Assembly (NCBI GenBank): GCA_958413765.1
Contig: CATYVH010000004.1
Location: 1 to 64,000, forward strand
Reading direction: 5' to 3'
DNA from: an uncultured Collinsella sp.
Lineage (GTDB): Bacteria; Actinomycetota; Coriobacteriia; Coriobacteriales; Coriobacteriaceae
Length of the DNA: 64,000 nt
Shown here: in pieces, positions 52,538 to 62,104 of the stretch
Layout of the letters: each line of letters opens with the position of its first letter
Position numbering within the stretch: position 1 is the stretch's first letter
The notes under the pieces: generated by a model
The model's input: only the letters and a program-made list of their open reading frames with translations
Databases searched by the model: none
What the model was told of the DNA's origin: nothing
Program-made: the position numbers and the translations under genes

Positions 52538-53995
52538 TTACACGAGCGTCTTGAGGTACTCCCCCAGCTCTTCCTCCCAGTCGGGCATGTGGAAGCCGAC
52601 CGACTCGAGCCTGGACAGGTCGAGCGCGGAGTGGACCGGGCGCGGGGCGACGGGGCCGGCGGCATTCGCGTAGTAGTCGGAGGTGCTGACCGGCACGACC
52701 CTGTCGCCGTTGCCGTTGGCGTCCTCGAAGACGGCGCGGGCGACGTCGGCCCAGCTCTTGACGGCGCCGGAACCCGTGCAGTCGTAGGTGCCGTAGGGGG
52801 CGTGCGTCCCCAGCACGTGGAAGATGGCCTGCGCCATGTCGCGGGTGAAGGTCAGGCGGCCCAGCTGGTCATCCACGACGGTGACCTTGTCCAGCTTGTC
52901 CTCGGGGTCGGCGACGCGGTCGGAGAGCGCCTTCATGGTCTTCACGAAGTTGTGCCCCTCGCCGATGACCCAGGAGCTGCGCATGATGTAGTGGCGCGGG
53001 CACCCGGCCACGGCGATGTCGCCGGCGGCCTTGGTCTGGCCGTAGACGGACAGCGGGCTGAGGGGCTCGTCCTCGGTATGGACCTCGGCGGTGCCGTCGA
53101 AGACGTAGTCGCTGGACACGTGGACCAGCGTGATGCCGTGCCCGGCGCAGGCGCGGGCGAGAAGCGCCGGGCCGGTGGCGTTGGCCTTCCATGCAATCAC
53201 GCGGCCCTCGGGGGTCTCCGCTCTGTCCACGGCGGTGTAGGCGCCGCAGTTGATGACGGTGCCGTAGAGCGACCAGTCGTACTGCGCGTAGGCCTCCGGG
53301 TCGGACATGTCGAAGGTGTCGATGTCGCAGAAGTCGAAGTCCTTGGCGACGCCGCGCTCCTCGGCCAGCGCGCGCACAGCATGGCCCAGCTGGCCGTTGC
53401 AGCCGGTGACGAGCGTGCGCTTGGGCGCCATCGGGACGACGTCCTTCAACATCGGGTGGTTTTTGTCCGCCTCGGAGACGGTGGCCCGGTCCAGCGGGAT
53501 CGGCCACTCGATGGCGAGCTCGGGGTCGGCGAGGTTCACGAAGGTGTAGGTCCTCTTCAGCTCGAGGGACCAGTGGGCGTCCACCAGGTAGGTGTAGGCG
53601 GTGCCGTCCTCCAGCGCCTGGAAGGAGTTGCCCACGCCGCGCGGGACGTAGATGGCCTTGGAGGGGTCCAGCACGGTCGTGTAGACCTTGCCGAAGGTGG
53701 CGCTGCCCTCGCGCAGGTCCACCCAGGCGCCGAAGACCGAGCCGCGGGCCACGGAGATGAACTTGTCCCAGGGCTCGGCGTGGATGCCGCGTGTGACGCC
53801 GCGGCTGTCGTTGTAGGAGATGTTGTTCTGGACGACGCGGAGGTCGGGGATCCCGAGTTCGGTCATCTTGGCGCGCTGCCAGTTCTCCTTGAACCAGCCG
53901 CGCGAGTCGCCGTGGACGGCCAGGTCGACGACCTTGAGGCCCTCGATGCCGGTCTCGGCGACCTTCAGGTCCTTCTCGAATGCGATGTCAGCCAT
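52538..53995 (-). CDS. Fused dTDP-4-dehydrorhamnose 3,5-epimerase and reductase (RfbC-RfbD)
   Basis: 485 residues carrying the last two steps to dTDP-L-rhamnose. Residues 1-190 are the RfbC cupin (DSRGWFKENW, NNISYNDSRGVTRGIHAEPW with the catalytic His, YVPRGVGNSFQALEDGTAYTY). Residues 193-485 are the RfbD short-chain reductase (LVTGCNGQLGHAVRAL for NADPH, SSDYVFDG, and SVYGQTKAAGD with the YxxxK pair). Fusions of this kind are known in some Actinobacteria. Very GC-rich. Last gene of the operon. Confidence 0.95.
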   Translation of the reverse strand: MADIAFEKDLKVAETGIEGLKVVDLAVHGDSRGWFKENWQRAKMTELGIPDLRVVQNNISYNDSRGVTRGIHAEPWDKFISVARGSVFGAWVDLREGSATFGKVYTTVLDPSKAIYVPRGVGNSFQALEDGTAYTYLVDAHWSLELKRTYTFVNLADPELAIEWPIPLDRATVSEADKNHPMLKDVVPMAPKRTLVTGCNGQLGHAVRALAEERGVAKDFDFCDIDTFDMSDPEAYAQYDWSLYGTVINCGAYTAVDRAETPEGRVIAWKANATGPALLARACAGHGITLVHVSSDYVFDGTAEVHTEDEPLSPLSVYGQTKAAGDIAVAGCPRHYIMRSSWVIGEGHNFVKTMKALSDRVADPEDKLDKVTVVDDQLGRLTFTRDMAQAIFHVLGTHAPYGTYDCTGSGAVKSWADVARAVFEDANGNGDRVVPVSTSDYYANAAGPVAPRPVHSALDLSRLESVGFHMPDWEEELGEYLKTLV

Positions 53996-54065
53996 GTGGG
54001 AAAAGCTCCTATCGAAGAGATTGGGTAACCGGGGCGCCCGCGGTGCGGTTCGCCGGGATGCGGTC

Positions 54066-55085
54066 TTACTGGCCCTGTGCGCGGTAGCGGGCCTCGGTGG
54101 CCTCCTTGGCCGGGCGCCACCAGGACTCGTTGGCGACGTACCAGTCGATGGTGGCCTTGAGCCCCCCGGCGAAGTCGGTGTGCGCCGGCCTCCAGCCGAG
54201 CTCGCGCTGGAGCTTGGTGGAGTCGATGGCGTAGCGGCGGTCGTGGCCGGGGCGGTCGGCGACCCAGTCGAAGTCCTCGGGGTCGCGCCCCATCGCCTCC
54301 AGGATCATGCGCAGGACGGTGATGTTGTTCTTCTCGCCGTCCGCTCCGATGAGGTAGGTCTCCCCCATGCGGCCCTTGGTGAGGATGTCCCAGACGGCCG
54401 ATGAGTGGTCCTCGGTGTGGATCCAGTCGCGGACGTTCTCGCCCTTGCCGTAGAGCTTGGGGCGCACGCCGTCGATGATGTTCGTGATCTGGCGTGGGAT
54501 GAACTTCTCCACGTGCTGGTAGGGGCCGTAGTTGTTGGAGCAGTTGGAGATCGTGGTGCGAAGGCCGTAGGTGCGGGTCCATGCGCGCACGAGCATGTCG
54601 GAGCTGGCTTTGGTGGAGCTGTAGGGGCTCGACGGGTGGTACGGCGTCTCCTCGGTGAACTTGGCGGGGTCGTCGAGCGCCAGGTCGCCGTAGACCTCGT
54701 CGGTGGAGACGTGGTGGTAGCGGATGCCGTGCTTGCGGACGGCCTCCAGCAGGCGGAAGGTGCCCTCGACGTTGGTGCGCAGGAACGGCTCCGGGTCGGC
54801 GATGGAGTTGTCGTTGTGGCTCTCGGCGGCGTAGTGCACGATCGCGTCGTGGCCCGGCACGATCTTATCGAGCAGCCCGGCGTCGCAGATGTCGCCGACG
54901 ACGAGCTCCACGCGGTCGGAGGGCAGCCCCGCGATGTTCTCGGGGTTGCCGGCGTAGGTCAGCTTGTCCAGGACGGTCACGTGCACGCCGGGGTGGTTGT
55001 CCACCACGTAGTGCACGAAGTTGCTGCCGATGAAGCCGCAGCCGCCCGTGACGATGATGTTCTTGGGTTCAAAGGTCTCAGACAT
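54066..55085 (-). CDS. rfbB: dTDP-glucose 4,6-dehydratase
   Basis: Converts dTDP-glucose to dTDP-4-keto-6-deoxyglucose with bound NAD+. 339 residues: IIVTGGCGFIGSNFVHYVVD at the start, HVSTDEVYGDL with the catalytic Thr-Asp-Glu, and YSSTKASSDMLVRAW with YxxxK. Between rfbA and the rfbC-rfbD fusion, 70 and 12 bases from its neighbours. Confidence 0.96.
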   Translation of the reverse strand: MSETFEPKNIIVTGGCGFIGSNFVHYVVDNHPGVHVTVLDKLTYAGNPENIAGLPSDRVELVVGDICDAGLLDKIVPGHDAIVHYAAESHNDNSIADPEPFLRTNVEGTFRLLEAVRKHGIRYHHVSTDEVYGDLALDDPAKFTEETPYHPSSPYSSTKASSDMLVRAWTRTYGLRTTISNCSNNYGPYQHVEKFIPRQITNIIDGVRPKLYGKGENVRDWIHTEDHSSAVWDILTKGRMGETYLIGADGEKNNITVLRMILEAMGRDPEDFDWVADRPGHDRRYAIDSTKLQRELGWRPAHTDFAGGLKATIDWYVANESWWRPAKEATEARYRAQGQ

Positions 55086-55097
55086 GAGGGGTTCCTC

Positions 55098-55997
55098 CTA
55101 GTACTCGCGCGGGCTGTTGACGATCTCGCCGGCGGCGACCTTCTTGAGGTGCTGGCCGTAGACCGACTTGCCGTAGGCCTCGGCAGCCTGCTTGAGCCCC
55201 TCGGTCGTGATCCAGCCGTTCTCCCAGGCGATCTCCTCGGGAACGGACACGGGAAGGTCCTGGGAGTGCTCGACGGCGCGGACGAACTCCGCGGCCTCGT
55301 GCAGGCTCTCCATGGTGCCGGTGTCCAGCCACGCGTACCCGCGGCCCAGGGTCACGACGGACAGCGTCCCCTCCTCCAGGTACATCTGGTTGAGCGTGGT
55401 GATCTCCAGTTCCCCGCGCGCGGACGGCTTGACCTCATGCGCCTTGGCGGCGACGTCACCCGGGTAGAAGTACAGGCCGGTGACGGCGTAGGAGCTCTTG
55501 GGCTCGGCGGGCTTCTCCTCGATGGAGACGGCCCTCCCCTCGCCGTCGAACTCCACGACGCCGAAGCGCTCGGGGTCGTCCACGTGGTAGCCGAAGACCG
55601 TGGCCCTCCCCGACTCGGCGTTCTGGACGGCGCGCGTCAGGTGGCGCGACAGGCCGTTGCCGTAGAAGATGTTGTCGCCGAGCACCAGGGCGCACGGCTC
55701 GCCGGCGATGAACTCCTCGCCGATGGTGAAGGCCTGGGCCAGGCCGTCCGGCGAGGGCTGCTCGGCGTAGGAGAGGTTCACGCCGTAGCGCGAGCCGTCC
55801 CCGAGCAGGCGCTCGAAGTTGGGCAGGTCCGTCGGCGTGGAGATGACCAGGATGTCCCGGATGCCCGCCAGCATGAGGGTGGACAGCGGGTAGTAGATCA
55901 TGGGCTTGTCGTAGACCGGCAGCAGCTGCTTGGAGGTCACGAGCGTGAGCGGGTACAGGCGGGTGCCGGACCCGCCGGCGAGGATGATGCCTTTCAT
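55098..55997 (-). CDS. rfbA: Glucose-1-phosphate thymidylyltransferase
   Basis: Makes dTDP-glucose from dTTP and glucose-1-phosphate. 299 residues: MKGIILAGGSGTRLYPLTLV with the pyrophosphorylase G-x-G-x-R loop, KPMIYYPLSTLMLAGIRDIL, LVLGDNIFYG, and EEKPAEPKS. ATG at 55997 gives the canonical MKGIILAGG start; an in-frame ATG lies four codons earlier. High GC; the flippase gene 28 bases upstream is AT-rich. Confidence 0.96.
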   Translation of the reverse strand: MKGIILAGGSGTRLYPLTLVTSKQLLPVYDKPMIYYPLSTLMLAGIRDILVISTPTDLPNFERLLGDGSRYGVNLSYAEQPSPDGLAQAFTIGEEFIAGEPCALVLGDNIFYGNGLSRHLTRAVQNAESGRATVFGYHVDDPERFGVVEFDGEGRAVSIEEKPAEPKSSYAVTGLYFYPGDVAAKAHEVKPSARGELEITTLNQMYLEEGTLSVVTLGRGYAWLDTGTMESLHEAAEFVRAVEHSQDLPVSVPEEIAWENGWITTEGLKQAAEAYGKSVYGQHLKKVAAGEIVNSPREY

Positions 55998-56024
55998 ATT
56001 AAAATCCAATCCATTTTGATGTAG

Positions 56025-57440
56025 CTATCGCTGCTTCTTAAGTTTGGTCAAACATGAAGCAACGCTTTTCAGCGCAGAATGATTGAGCAAGAGATAGCCA
56101 ACGTAGACTAATGCATACAGAATCGCCGCAGTTCCACCAGATAAAAGCTCAGCGAACAAGACGAAAGCGACTGTAAGCAGGATCTCCTGAAACGGCCTAG
56201 TTGAACCCGGGGCGCAAAGCTGTTCGTTCAGATAGAGCTCGGACCACAACGACCTGCCAATAATGCAGATAACGGCGCCACACAGGACGGCGTCGAGCGA
56301 GTTAAGGACAAGAACACCGAATATCGAAAAAACAGCGCTACAAATAACAGTGACGATATTCAACTTCAGGAGCAGCTGTTCTTTACGAAGTACCTTGAAA
56401 TAGGTAGTACAGCAAAGGCTCATCTTTGTATTGAAGACGCATATCGGAAGTAAGAGCGCAAAGTATTTGAGGCTTTCGGCATATTGAGGAAGCCATATCC
56501 CCAAAAACCAAACCATAGGGAAATAGAGTAAATAGATCGCAGGGAAAATAAGCTCGATAGAATTCCTTATGCCAATGTAAAAACGAACCCTCTCATCTTC
56601 AGAGCCTGTCCTAAGGGCAGGAAATAAAACCATACTCGCCTGTGAGACGAAGGTGATGAAGAAATTCACCAGAGAGAGGGAGAACGAAATTTTTGCAAAG
56701 GCGACGATACCCCAAAAATGATCGATAAGAAACCTAGATACCCCGAGGATTAGTGTGTCGGCGATGTTCGCAATCATCAGCTTCACGCCGACGATGATAC
56801 TGCGGATGCCGTCCTTAAGCGAATTGCCAAAAGACACTGATTTAGCGCGTAGGATATCCCTGCCCATCCAAGAGCAATATATGAGCGCAATAATTTTCGA
56901 AACGAGATACGCGTAGACATAGGGATGGTAGTCCGAAACCTTAAATCCAATTAAAACAAGGAGCGGAGCCAGAAACACCAGCCTGTCTAGCATTGTAGAA
57001 AACGAAAAAAGCTTAGTTTCGTTCATGGCCTGAAAGACAAAGCCCAAATAACTTGTCAGGTTATATACGACGGTGTAAAGCGCGAAAGACGCGATAACAA
57101 ATAACCGATTTGCATCATCGACGAGAGGCAGCGAAGCCAAAGTGATGCCGAGGCAAATCACTGCCTGGAAACAAGCACCGAAGATATACTGGGATTTGAT
57201 TGAGCTCTTATCGATTTCATCACGAGAGAGACCCCCGTTAATCAGGTAGACACCATCATTCAGGCCAAGGTGAAAAAAGCCGGAATAGGTCGTATAAAAC
57301 ATGAACAGTTGCCAGTATCCATAATCAGCAACGCCAACGATTTTCGGCACGAGCAGCGACATGACGACACTGACCGATAGAGAAATAAACTGTGCAGCAA
57401 ACGCAATCATAGTGTTGCGTGCGATAGACGAATAATTCAT
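56025..57440 (-). CDS. Polysaccharide flippase (Wzx-like)
   Basis: 471 residues with about 12-14 hydrophobic segments from MIAFAAQFISLSVSVVMSLL on, and VPKIVGVADYGYWQLFMFYT near residue 31, the MATE/MOP-like fold of Wzx proteins. Predicted to flip lipid-linked repeat units across the membrane. GC content falls sharply relative to rfbA. ATG follows GAGG. The lipid-linked unit it carries is unknown. Confidence 0.85.
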   Translation of the reverse strand: MNYSSIARNTMIAFAAQFISLSVSVVMSLLVPKIVGVADYGYWQLFMFYTTYSGFFHLGLNDGVYLINGGLSRDEIDKSSIKSQYIFGACFQAVICLGITLASLPLVDDANRLFVIASFALYTVVYNLTSYLGFVFQAMNETKLFSFSTMLDRLVFLAPLLVLIGFKVSDYHPYVYAYLVSKIIALIYCSWMGRDILRAKSVSFGNSLKDGIRSIIVGVKLMIANIADTLILGVSRFLIDHFWGIVAFAKISFSLSLVNFFITFVSQASMVLFPALRTGSEDERVRFYIGIRNSIELIFPAIYLLYFPMVWFLGIWLPQYAESLKYFALLLPICVFNTKMSLCCTTYFKVLRKEQLLLKLNIVTVICSAVFSIFGVLVLNSLDAVLCGAVICIIGRSLWSELYLNEQLCAPGSTRPFQEILLTVAFVLFAELLSGGTAAILYALVYVGYLLLNHSALKSVASCLTKLKKQR

Positions 57441-57473
57441 TCAACCTCGTTTGTTTAAACTAGCAACCTTGAT

Positions 57474-58706
57474 TTATTCAGAAATCAAAATAGGGCCTGA
57501 CTCGCACAAATCTGAATACCGAGCACTCGTTCTACCCAGAACGAGTCCACAGGAAACAAACAAGATGACCGTTGGCACCCACCAACCAAGCTCGCAATAA
57601 AACATGAGCTCCGCGCAGCATATGCAGGAAACGGAAAATAGTACTTGATCGAGTTCGCAACCCGACCTGAACGAACCGATACCAGCGGAAATTAGCAAGA
57701 ATACAAAACTACAAATTCCAAGAAAACCATATTCATACAGCATTGCAAGGAAACCATTATCCACCGTTGAAAAACCGCTAATTTCAACCGTCGTGCCCAG
57801 CATAGTCATGCGACTACTGCCATAACCATTTCCAGTAAGCCAAAACAGCGGCCTGCTTAAAAAGCTATGAATAATATAGGCAATGGCTCCGGAACGCTGG
57901 CTATATGAAACATCAGTTTCAAGCTCACCAAATCGAGAAGCCACAAAGTTAAACAGTCCAAACTTGTAGAGAATGAAAACGAGTAGCAATACAGCTGGAA
58001 CTAAAAGCGCAATTAAATTCCATTTAGAATACTCGGGGTTCTTTAGGCGAAAGATCAGGTACACCGATGCTAAAGCAATGAGAATAATCCACGCGCTACG
58101 ACTCTTTGTCAGAAGCAGAGCGACCAAAAGAACTACAGAGTATAAGAGACGTTTCATCCTGCCCGTCTCCAATTTATAGTTGATTACAACAGCAATAACT
58201 ATCATTTGGCCAAATACGATTGCATGACCGAAAAAACTACGCAGTCGATACAAGGATGGATTATCAATCGTTACAGTTTGCAGAAAAGAAAAGGAACCAT
58301 TTGTAACTAGTCGTTGACCTAAAACAATTTCAAGGACAAAGCTAAATAGGCAGGCGAACACCATAACGTTGCGAAGCATAAGCAATGCAGACTCAACCCA
58401 GTCATCGTTCTTTACTTTGCCGTAAATATAACCAAGAAGGATGCAAAAGAAATACGAGCAGACCGTAAGGAGGGATTCATTAATGCTTCGGGACGTAAAC
58501 GCAATGGCAGAAAAGAAAACCATCGCGCCCATAACGACAATGGGAATAGCGTTATTTAAAAACACTTTGTAGAGGCGCCCAGAAAGAACTTCTTTGAAAA
58601 CGAGCAATCCTAGAACAGAAAAAAATAGTCCTTTAACGGGAGAAATGACACTTAAGATTGCGGCAAAAATCAAAATAGTGAATTCATTAGTAAATAGCTC
58701 AAGCAT
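57474..58706 (-). CDS. O-antigen polymerase-like protein (Wzy)
   Basis: About 410 residues with 10-12 hydrophobic segments and a large loop (about 240-310, YSQRSGAIAYIIHSFLSRPL and WLTGNGYGSSRM), the topology of Wzy/O-antigen ligase family proteins that join repeat units outside the membrane. RRLLYSVVLLVALLLTKSRS-like S-R-x-x-W motif (KSRSAWIILI) is typical of the family. AT-rich. ATG at 58706 (spacing to AGTAGGTG) or GTG at 58715; the latter abuts the upstream stop. Confidence 0.8.
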   Translation of the reverse strand: MLELFTNEFTILIFAAILSVISPVKGLFFSVLGLLVFKEVLSGRLYKVFLNNAIPIVVMGAMVFFSAIAFTSRSINESLLTVCSYFFCILLGYIYGKVKNDDWVESALLMLRNVMVFACLFSFVLEIVLGQRLVTNGSFSFLQTVTIDNPSLYRLRSFFGHAIVFGQMIVIAVVINYKLETGRMKRLLYSVVLLVALLLTKSRSAWIILIALASVYLIFRLKNPEYSKWNLIALLVPAVLLLVFILYKFGLFNFVASRFGELETDVSYSQRSGAIAYIIHSFLSRPLFWLTGNGYGSSRMTMLGTTVEISGFSTVDNGFLAMLYEYGFLGICSFVFLLISAGIGSFRSGCELDQVLFSVSCICCAELMFYCELGWWVPTVILFVSCGLVLGRTSARYSDLCESGPILISE

Positions 58707-58715
58707 TCTAAACAC

Positions 58716-59660
58716 CTACTTACTGTCACAGGAACTGATTAAGACCTTAAAATCACCAAGCAGGGAACGATTTGACAGTTCATACTTACGGTATTTTAGA
58801 ATGGTGCCTAAATCACTTATTTTTAGGCCACCTACGAGCAAGTGCAAACGGGCATTTAAAACAGAACCGTAATGCTCTATATGTGAAGAAGTTATACGAT
58901 AATCGCCAGGATTACTACTGCAGTATTCTTCTAAAACCTTAGAAAATCTCAAGCACATCCCTATCTCAGCAACACGAGATTTCTTGTCAATATGTCGCAT
59001 CTCAGTTGCATTAGAGTCATGCCTGCGGAACCGAATCAAGGGCTGATTTAGAAGTCTGAGAGTCCCCTTCAGTAATGAGAAGCGCCATAACATACCGTCA
59101 TGCGCAAAATCATCCTGCCAATATGGCATGATTTCCCTTATAAAACTAGATTTAACGGCATACGAACATCCAGGGCGCCGTACCGACATAAACTTGCTAT
59201 CGAAAACCGGGGTCTCCAAATCGTCCAGAGGTTTGGAATCATCGACAGCACCATAGACTGTTACCTTTTTACCGCCGCTCTCATAAAACGGCTCGACGGC
59301 GCAGCTGAGAACCTCAATCGAGGGGTCCTTCTCGAGGATTGAGGACATCACAGCGATTTTATCGAGTTCCCAAATATCATCCTGGTCGCACGGGAAGACG
59401 ATTCCATCGTCTATAGATGCAAGGTCAAGAAGCCGTTTAAAGCTCTTGCGCCAGCCGAAATTCGAGCTGTTCTTGTTGACGGTCCAATTAGCGAGTGCGT
59501 GTTCCTCGATGTATTCGCAGATGAGATCGAACGATCCATCTGTCGAGCAATCATCCGCGATCACCACCCGATCCGGAGACACGGTCTGAAGTCGCAAGCT
59601 GTCTAGCTGTTCAGTAAGATATCGTGTGCCGTTATAGACTGACATCACAACCGTAACCAT
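58716..59660 (-). CDS. Glycosyltransferase family 2
   Basis: 314 residues, GT-A fold: VTVVMSVYNGTRYLTEQLDS at the N-terminus, VVIADDCSTDGSFDLI, and the metal-binding motif VFPCDQDDIWELDK near residue 90. Close in pattern to rhamnosyltransferase-type enzymes (RfbN/WbbL), which fits the dTDP-rhamnose genes downstream; acceptor and sugar are not known. ATG follows GAAGG. Confidence 0.85.
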   Translation of the reverse strand: MVTVVMSVYNGTRYLTEQLDSLRLQTVSPDRVVIADDCSTDGSFDLICEYIEEHALANWTVNKNSSNFGWRKSFKRLLDLASIDDGIVFPCDQDDIWELDKIAVMSSILEKDPSIEVLSCAVEPFYESGGKKVTVYGAVDDSKPLDDLETPVFDSKFMSVRRPGCSYAVKSSFIREIMPYWQDDFAHDGMLWRFSLLKGTLRLLNQPLIRFRRHDSNATEMRHIDKKSRVAEIGMCLRFSKVLEEYCSSNPGDYRITSSHIEHYGSVLNARLHLLVGGLKISDLGTILKYRKYELSNRSLLGDFKVLISSCDSK

Positions 59661-59677
59661 TAAAAACCTTCGTCCAA

Positions 59678-60895
59678 TTAAAGTTCAGCCATTAGCTGAT
59701 CGTAAATATTGATAAGACGTTCAACATACGCGATCTTTTTGAGATGGCTAAAGTCCGCCTTCTCAACTGCCTCCCTGTAACGCGAGTAAACATCAGAATC
59801 GAGCATATTGACCATTGCGTCAGATAGCGACTCCACACTACCTGCGTTGAAGATCTCGCCGAGACCTTTTGACATCACAAAGGAGGCCGCATCGCCGACA
59901 TCCGAAACAATACATGGCAGGCCGGCGGCAATCATTGCTTCATAAGCGACGAGCCCGAACGTCTCTCGCCAAACAGAAGGCATGACGATAGCGCGAGATT
60001 GTTTCATGACGGAAAGAACTTCATCATGAGGCAAGGAGCCCATGAATCTGATATCTGGATAGCTATCCGACAACCTCTTCAATTCGGTACCGTCGCCAAT
60101 GACGATCGCATTCACGCCCGCCCGACAGGCCGCTTCGCAAAACAAGTCACAGCCTTTCTCTGGACTTAAGCGGCCGACGAATAGGTATGCCGAAGAATCT
60201 CCTTCGGAATCATCTTGAAACTTAGCCGCATCAACATAGTTTAAGCAGTCATACCGTTCAGAATTCCACGCTAGATGAGGTTCGATCAATCGACGGCTGG
60301 AGTCGGAGACAAAGGCGACCGCCGGGCGAAGCGAGCCTAAGACATGGTTCTGCACGGAGAAACGAACGGACCGGTACAATTTTTGGGCATACGAGCGCTT
60401 GTCACAGTTGTGCAGCAGGCACTTCGAAGAACCGGGAGCGATTCCGCAGTTACAATGATTCACATAGTCGTAGAGCCCACCGTTAGAGCAAACAAGGAAG
60501 TACTCATGGGCAGTAATGAGACATTTGAAGCCCCGTCGCTCTATTGCCCTGAATATAGAGGGAGAAAGGGAGTGCGTCCAAGAATGCACATGAACGACCG
60601 CCGTTTCTGGGTCAAGCTGATTGAGCAAATCATCCAGCGCCGTTTCCGAGCGTCGGTTCCAGATGCCCTGAACAGCACCAGAGACGCCACCGTTCAAGAC
60701 GTCGCCCTGCCCGCAATTAACGCAAATAACCCCCGATTCGACCAAAGCCGGATCGGGATCTCCCAGCGCTGAGAAGAAATAGCTGTTAAGCCCCATCTTT
60801 GCCAATGCCGAAGCTGTCTCGATTGCGATTTTTGAAGCTCCACCCCCGATATGGGGACGGTCGCAAATCGTAATCGCTGTGGTAAGGCTACTCAT
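59678..60895 (-). CDS. Glycosyltransferase family 4
   Basis: 405 residues, GT-B fold: PHIGGGASKIAIETASALAK near the start, VHVHSWTHSLSPSI in the acceptor half, then YLFVGRLSPEKGCDLFCEAA and PSVWRETFGLVAYEAMIAAG (donor-binding E-x7-E). It contains a Cys-rich loop NHCNCGIAPGSSKCLLHNC near 165-190, seen in a subset of GT4 proteins and possibly metal-binding. It overlaps the upstream gene by eight bases. Confidence 0.87.
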   Translation of the reverse strand: MSSLTTAITICDRPHIGGGASKIAIETASALAKMGLNSYFFSALGDPDPALVESGVICVNCGQGDVLNGGVSGAVQGIWNRRSETALDDLLNQLDPETAVVHVHSWTHSLSPSIFRAIERRGFKCLITAHEYFLVCSNGGLYDYVNHCNCGIAPGSSKCLLHNCDKRSYAQKLYRSVRFSVQNHVLGSLRPAVAFVSDSSRRLIEPHLAWNSERYDCLNYVDAAKFQDDSEGDSSAYLFVGRLSPEKGCDLFCEAACRAGVNAIVIGDGTELKRLSDSYPDIRFMGSLPHDEVLSVMKQSRAIVMPSVWRETFGLVAYEAMIAAGLPCIVSDVGDAASFVMSKGLGEIFNAGSVESLSDAMVNMLDSDVYSRYREAVEKADFSHLKKIAYVERLINIYDQLMAEL

Positions 60896-62093
60896 GCGCG
60901 TTCCCAGGTATAATGGATCGGACCAAACGTTTTACGCCCAACCGCATCGACGGCGGAAGCATTTTTTTCACACGGTCGAAAAGGCTCACTTTGGGAACCA
61001 AGACAGAATCAAAGATCCCCGACCCCAGTGCCTCATACTGAGCGATGACCGCATCGCGCCTCTCTTCAAGTCCTGAACGCTTATTAGGGTCTTCATGCAG
61101 GAGCACGTCATCCGCTGCGACGTCGTTGTTAGAATAGGCAACGCAATCGACTATCTCATCAATCAGCTTGGCGCCGCGCTCGGTCTTCACGATAACGGCT
61201 GAAATGCCCTTCTCAGGATACACGCAGTCTCGGGCTGACTCAGAACGCCAGGAGTCGCCGAGGATAATGTCAGCGGGACTGTCGCACCCTCTGAAGGGAC
61301 AACTATAGCAAGACGATCTGCTGATCATGCCTTTGATATAGGACCCATAAAACGGGTCGAATGCGGCGGGCCTCTTTATAATCCTGCCGTCGGACAACTC
61401 AATCTTTATGTTATGGCCCCAACCGAATTTCGATTTATCTCTAAAAGTCAGTGCGGTGACATCGGACTTCTCCCGAAGCTCAAGCCAGTCAACATAGGAA
61501 CGAAACATGGAAGAGCTTGGTACACCGTGGCAAACAACGCTGACGGTTGTCAGCCCATCCATCGGCTTACCCAAATAGAGAAGCAGCGCGGAAACCTGGC
61601 AGGGAGTACCGCTAAACAGTACATGCTTGCCGGATTTCAGATCGTTGAGCACATCGGGGTACGATTCACTCGCATCGCTCTGGACATATTTGGACTTTTG
61701 AAGGAGCGCAATATCGGCAAGATCGGATATACCGATATGCCTAACGCAATCAACACCGTCCCAAGCGGCGCCGTAAACACGCCCACCTTTCTCAAGAACC
61801 CGCTTCGCGAGAAGAGAGAAGACGCCGCCGGACGAACTCTGCGCGAGCTCGTCAGAATCACCACTCTGCAAAACAGCGGCGCGAATGACCTCCGAGTCCG
61901 CATCAACTCGGTTTTCCGCCGGACAGGAGCGCAGGCATAGGCCACAGGAAGTGCATTTGGCTGCATCCACCACGGGATAATCAAAACCATCGGGCGAAGG
62001 ATGCATTTCAATAGCCGAAAAAGGGCATTTGGCCGCACATGCTCCGCATCCAAAACAGGCTTGATGAGAAATTATGGCGATGTTTTTGTTCAA
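60888..62093 (-). CDS. FrhB-like iron-sulfur protein (coenzyme F420 hydrogenase beta-subunit family)
   Basis: About 401 residues. Two 4Fe-4S ferredoxin motifs at the N-terminus (CFGCGACAAKCPFSA and CTSCGLCLRSCPAE) precede the FrhB N- and C-terminal domains (SSGGVFSLLAKRVLEKGG, LFSGTPCQVSALLLYLGK, CYSCPFRGCDSPADIILGDS). Such proteins recur next to polysaccharide pyruvyl transferases in surface-polysaccharide loci, where they may supply a redox step; the reaction is unknown. TTG at 62093 is chosen because GGGGGAG stands upstream and it lies just past the preceding stop. Confidence 0.85.
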   Translation of the reverse strand: MNKNIAIISHQACFGCGACAAKCPFSAIEMHPSPDGFDYPVVDAAKCTSCGLCLRSCPAENRVDADSEVIRAAVLQSGDSDELAQSSSGGVFSLLAKRVLEKGGRVYGAAWDGVDCVRHIGISDLADIALLQKSKYVQSDASESYPDVLNDLKSGKHVLFSGTPCQVSALLLYLGKPMDGLTTVSVVCHGVPSSSMFRSYVDWLELREKSDVTALTFRDKSKFGWGHNIKIELSDGRIIKRPAAFDPFYGSYIKGMISRSSCYSCPFRGCDSPADIILGDSWRSESARDCVYPEKGISAVIVKTERGAKLIDEIVDCVAYSNNDVAADDVLLHEDPNKRSGLEERRDAVIAQYEALGSGIFDSVLVPKVSLFDRVKKMLPPSMRLGVKRLVRSIIPGNAHE

Positions 62094-62104
62094 GCTGACT
62101 CCCC

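Noticed and set aside
52904..53507. Alternative frames in the rfbC-rfbD region
   Set aside because: Very GC-rich coding keeps several frames open; only the fusion frame has enzyme motifs throughout.
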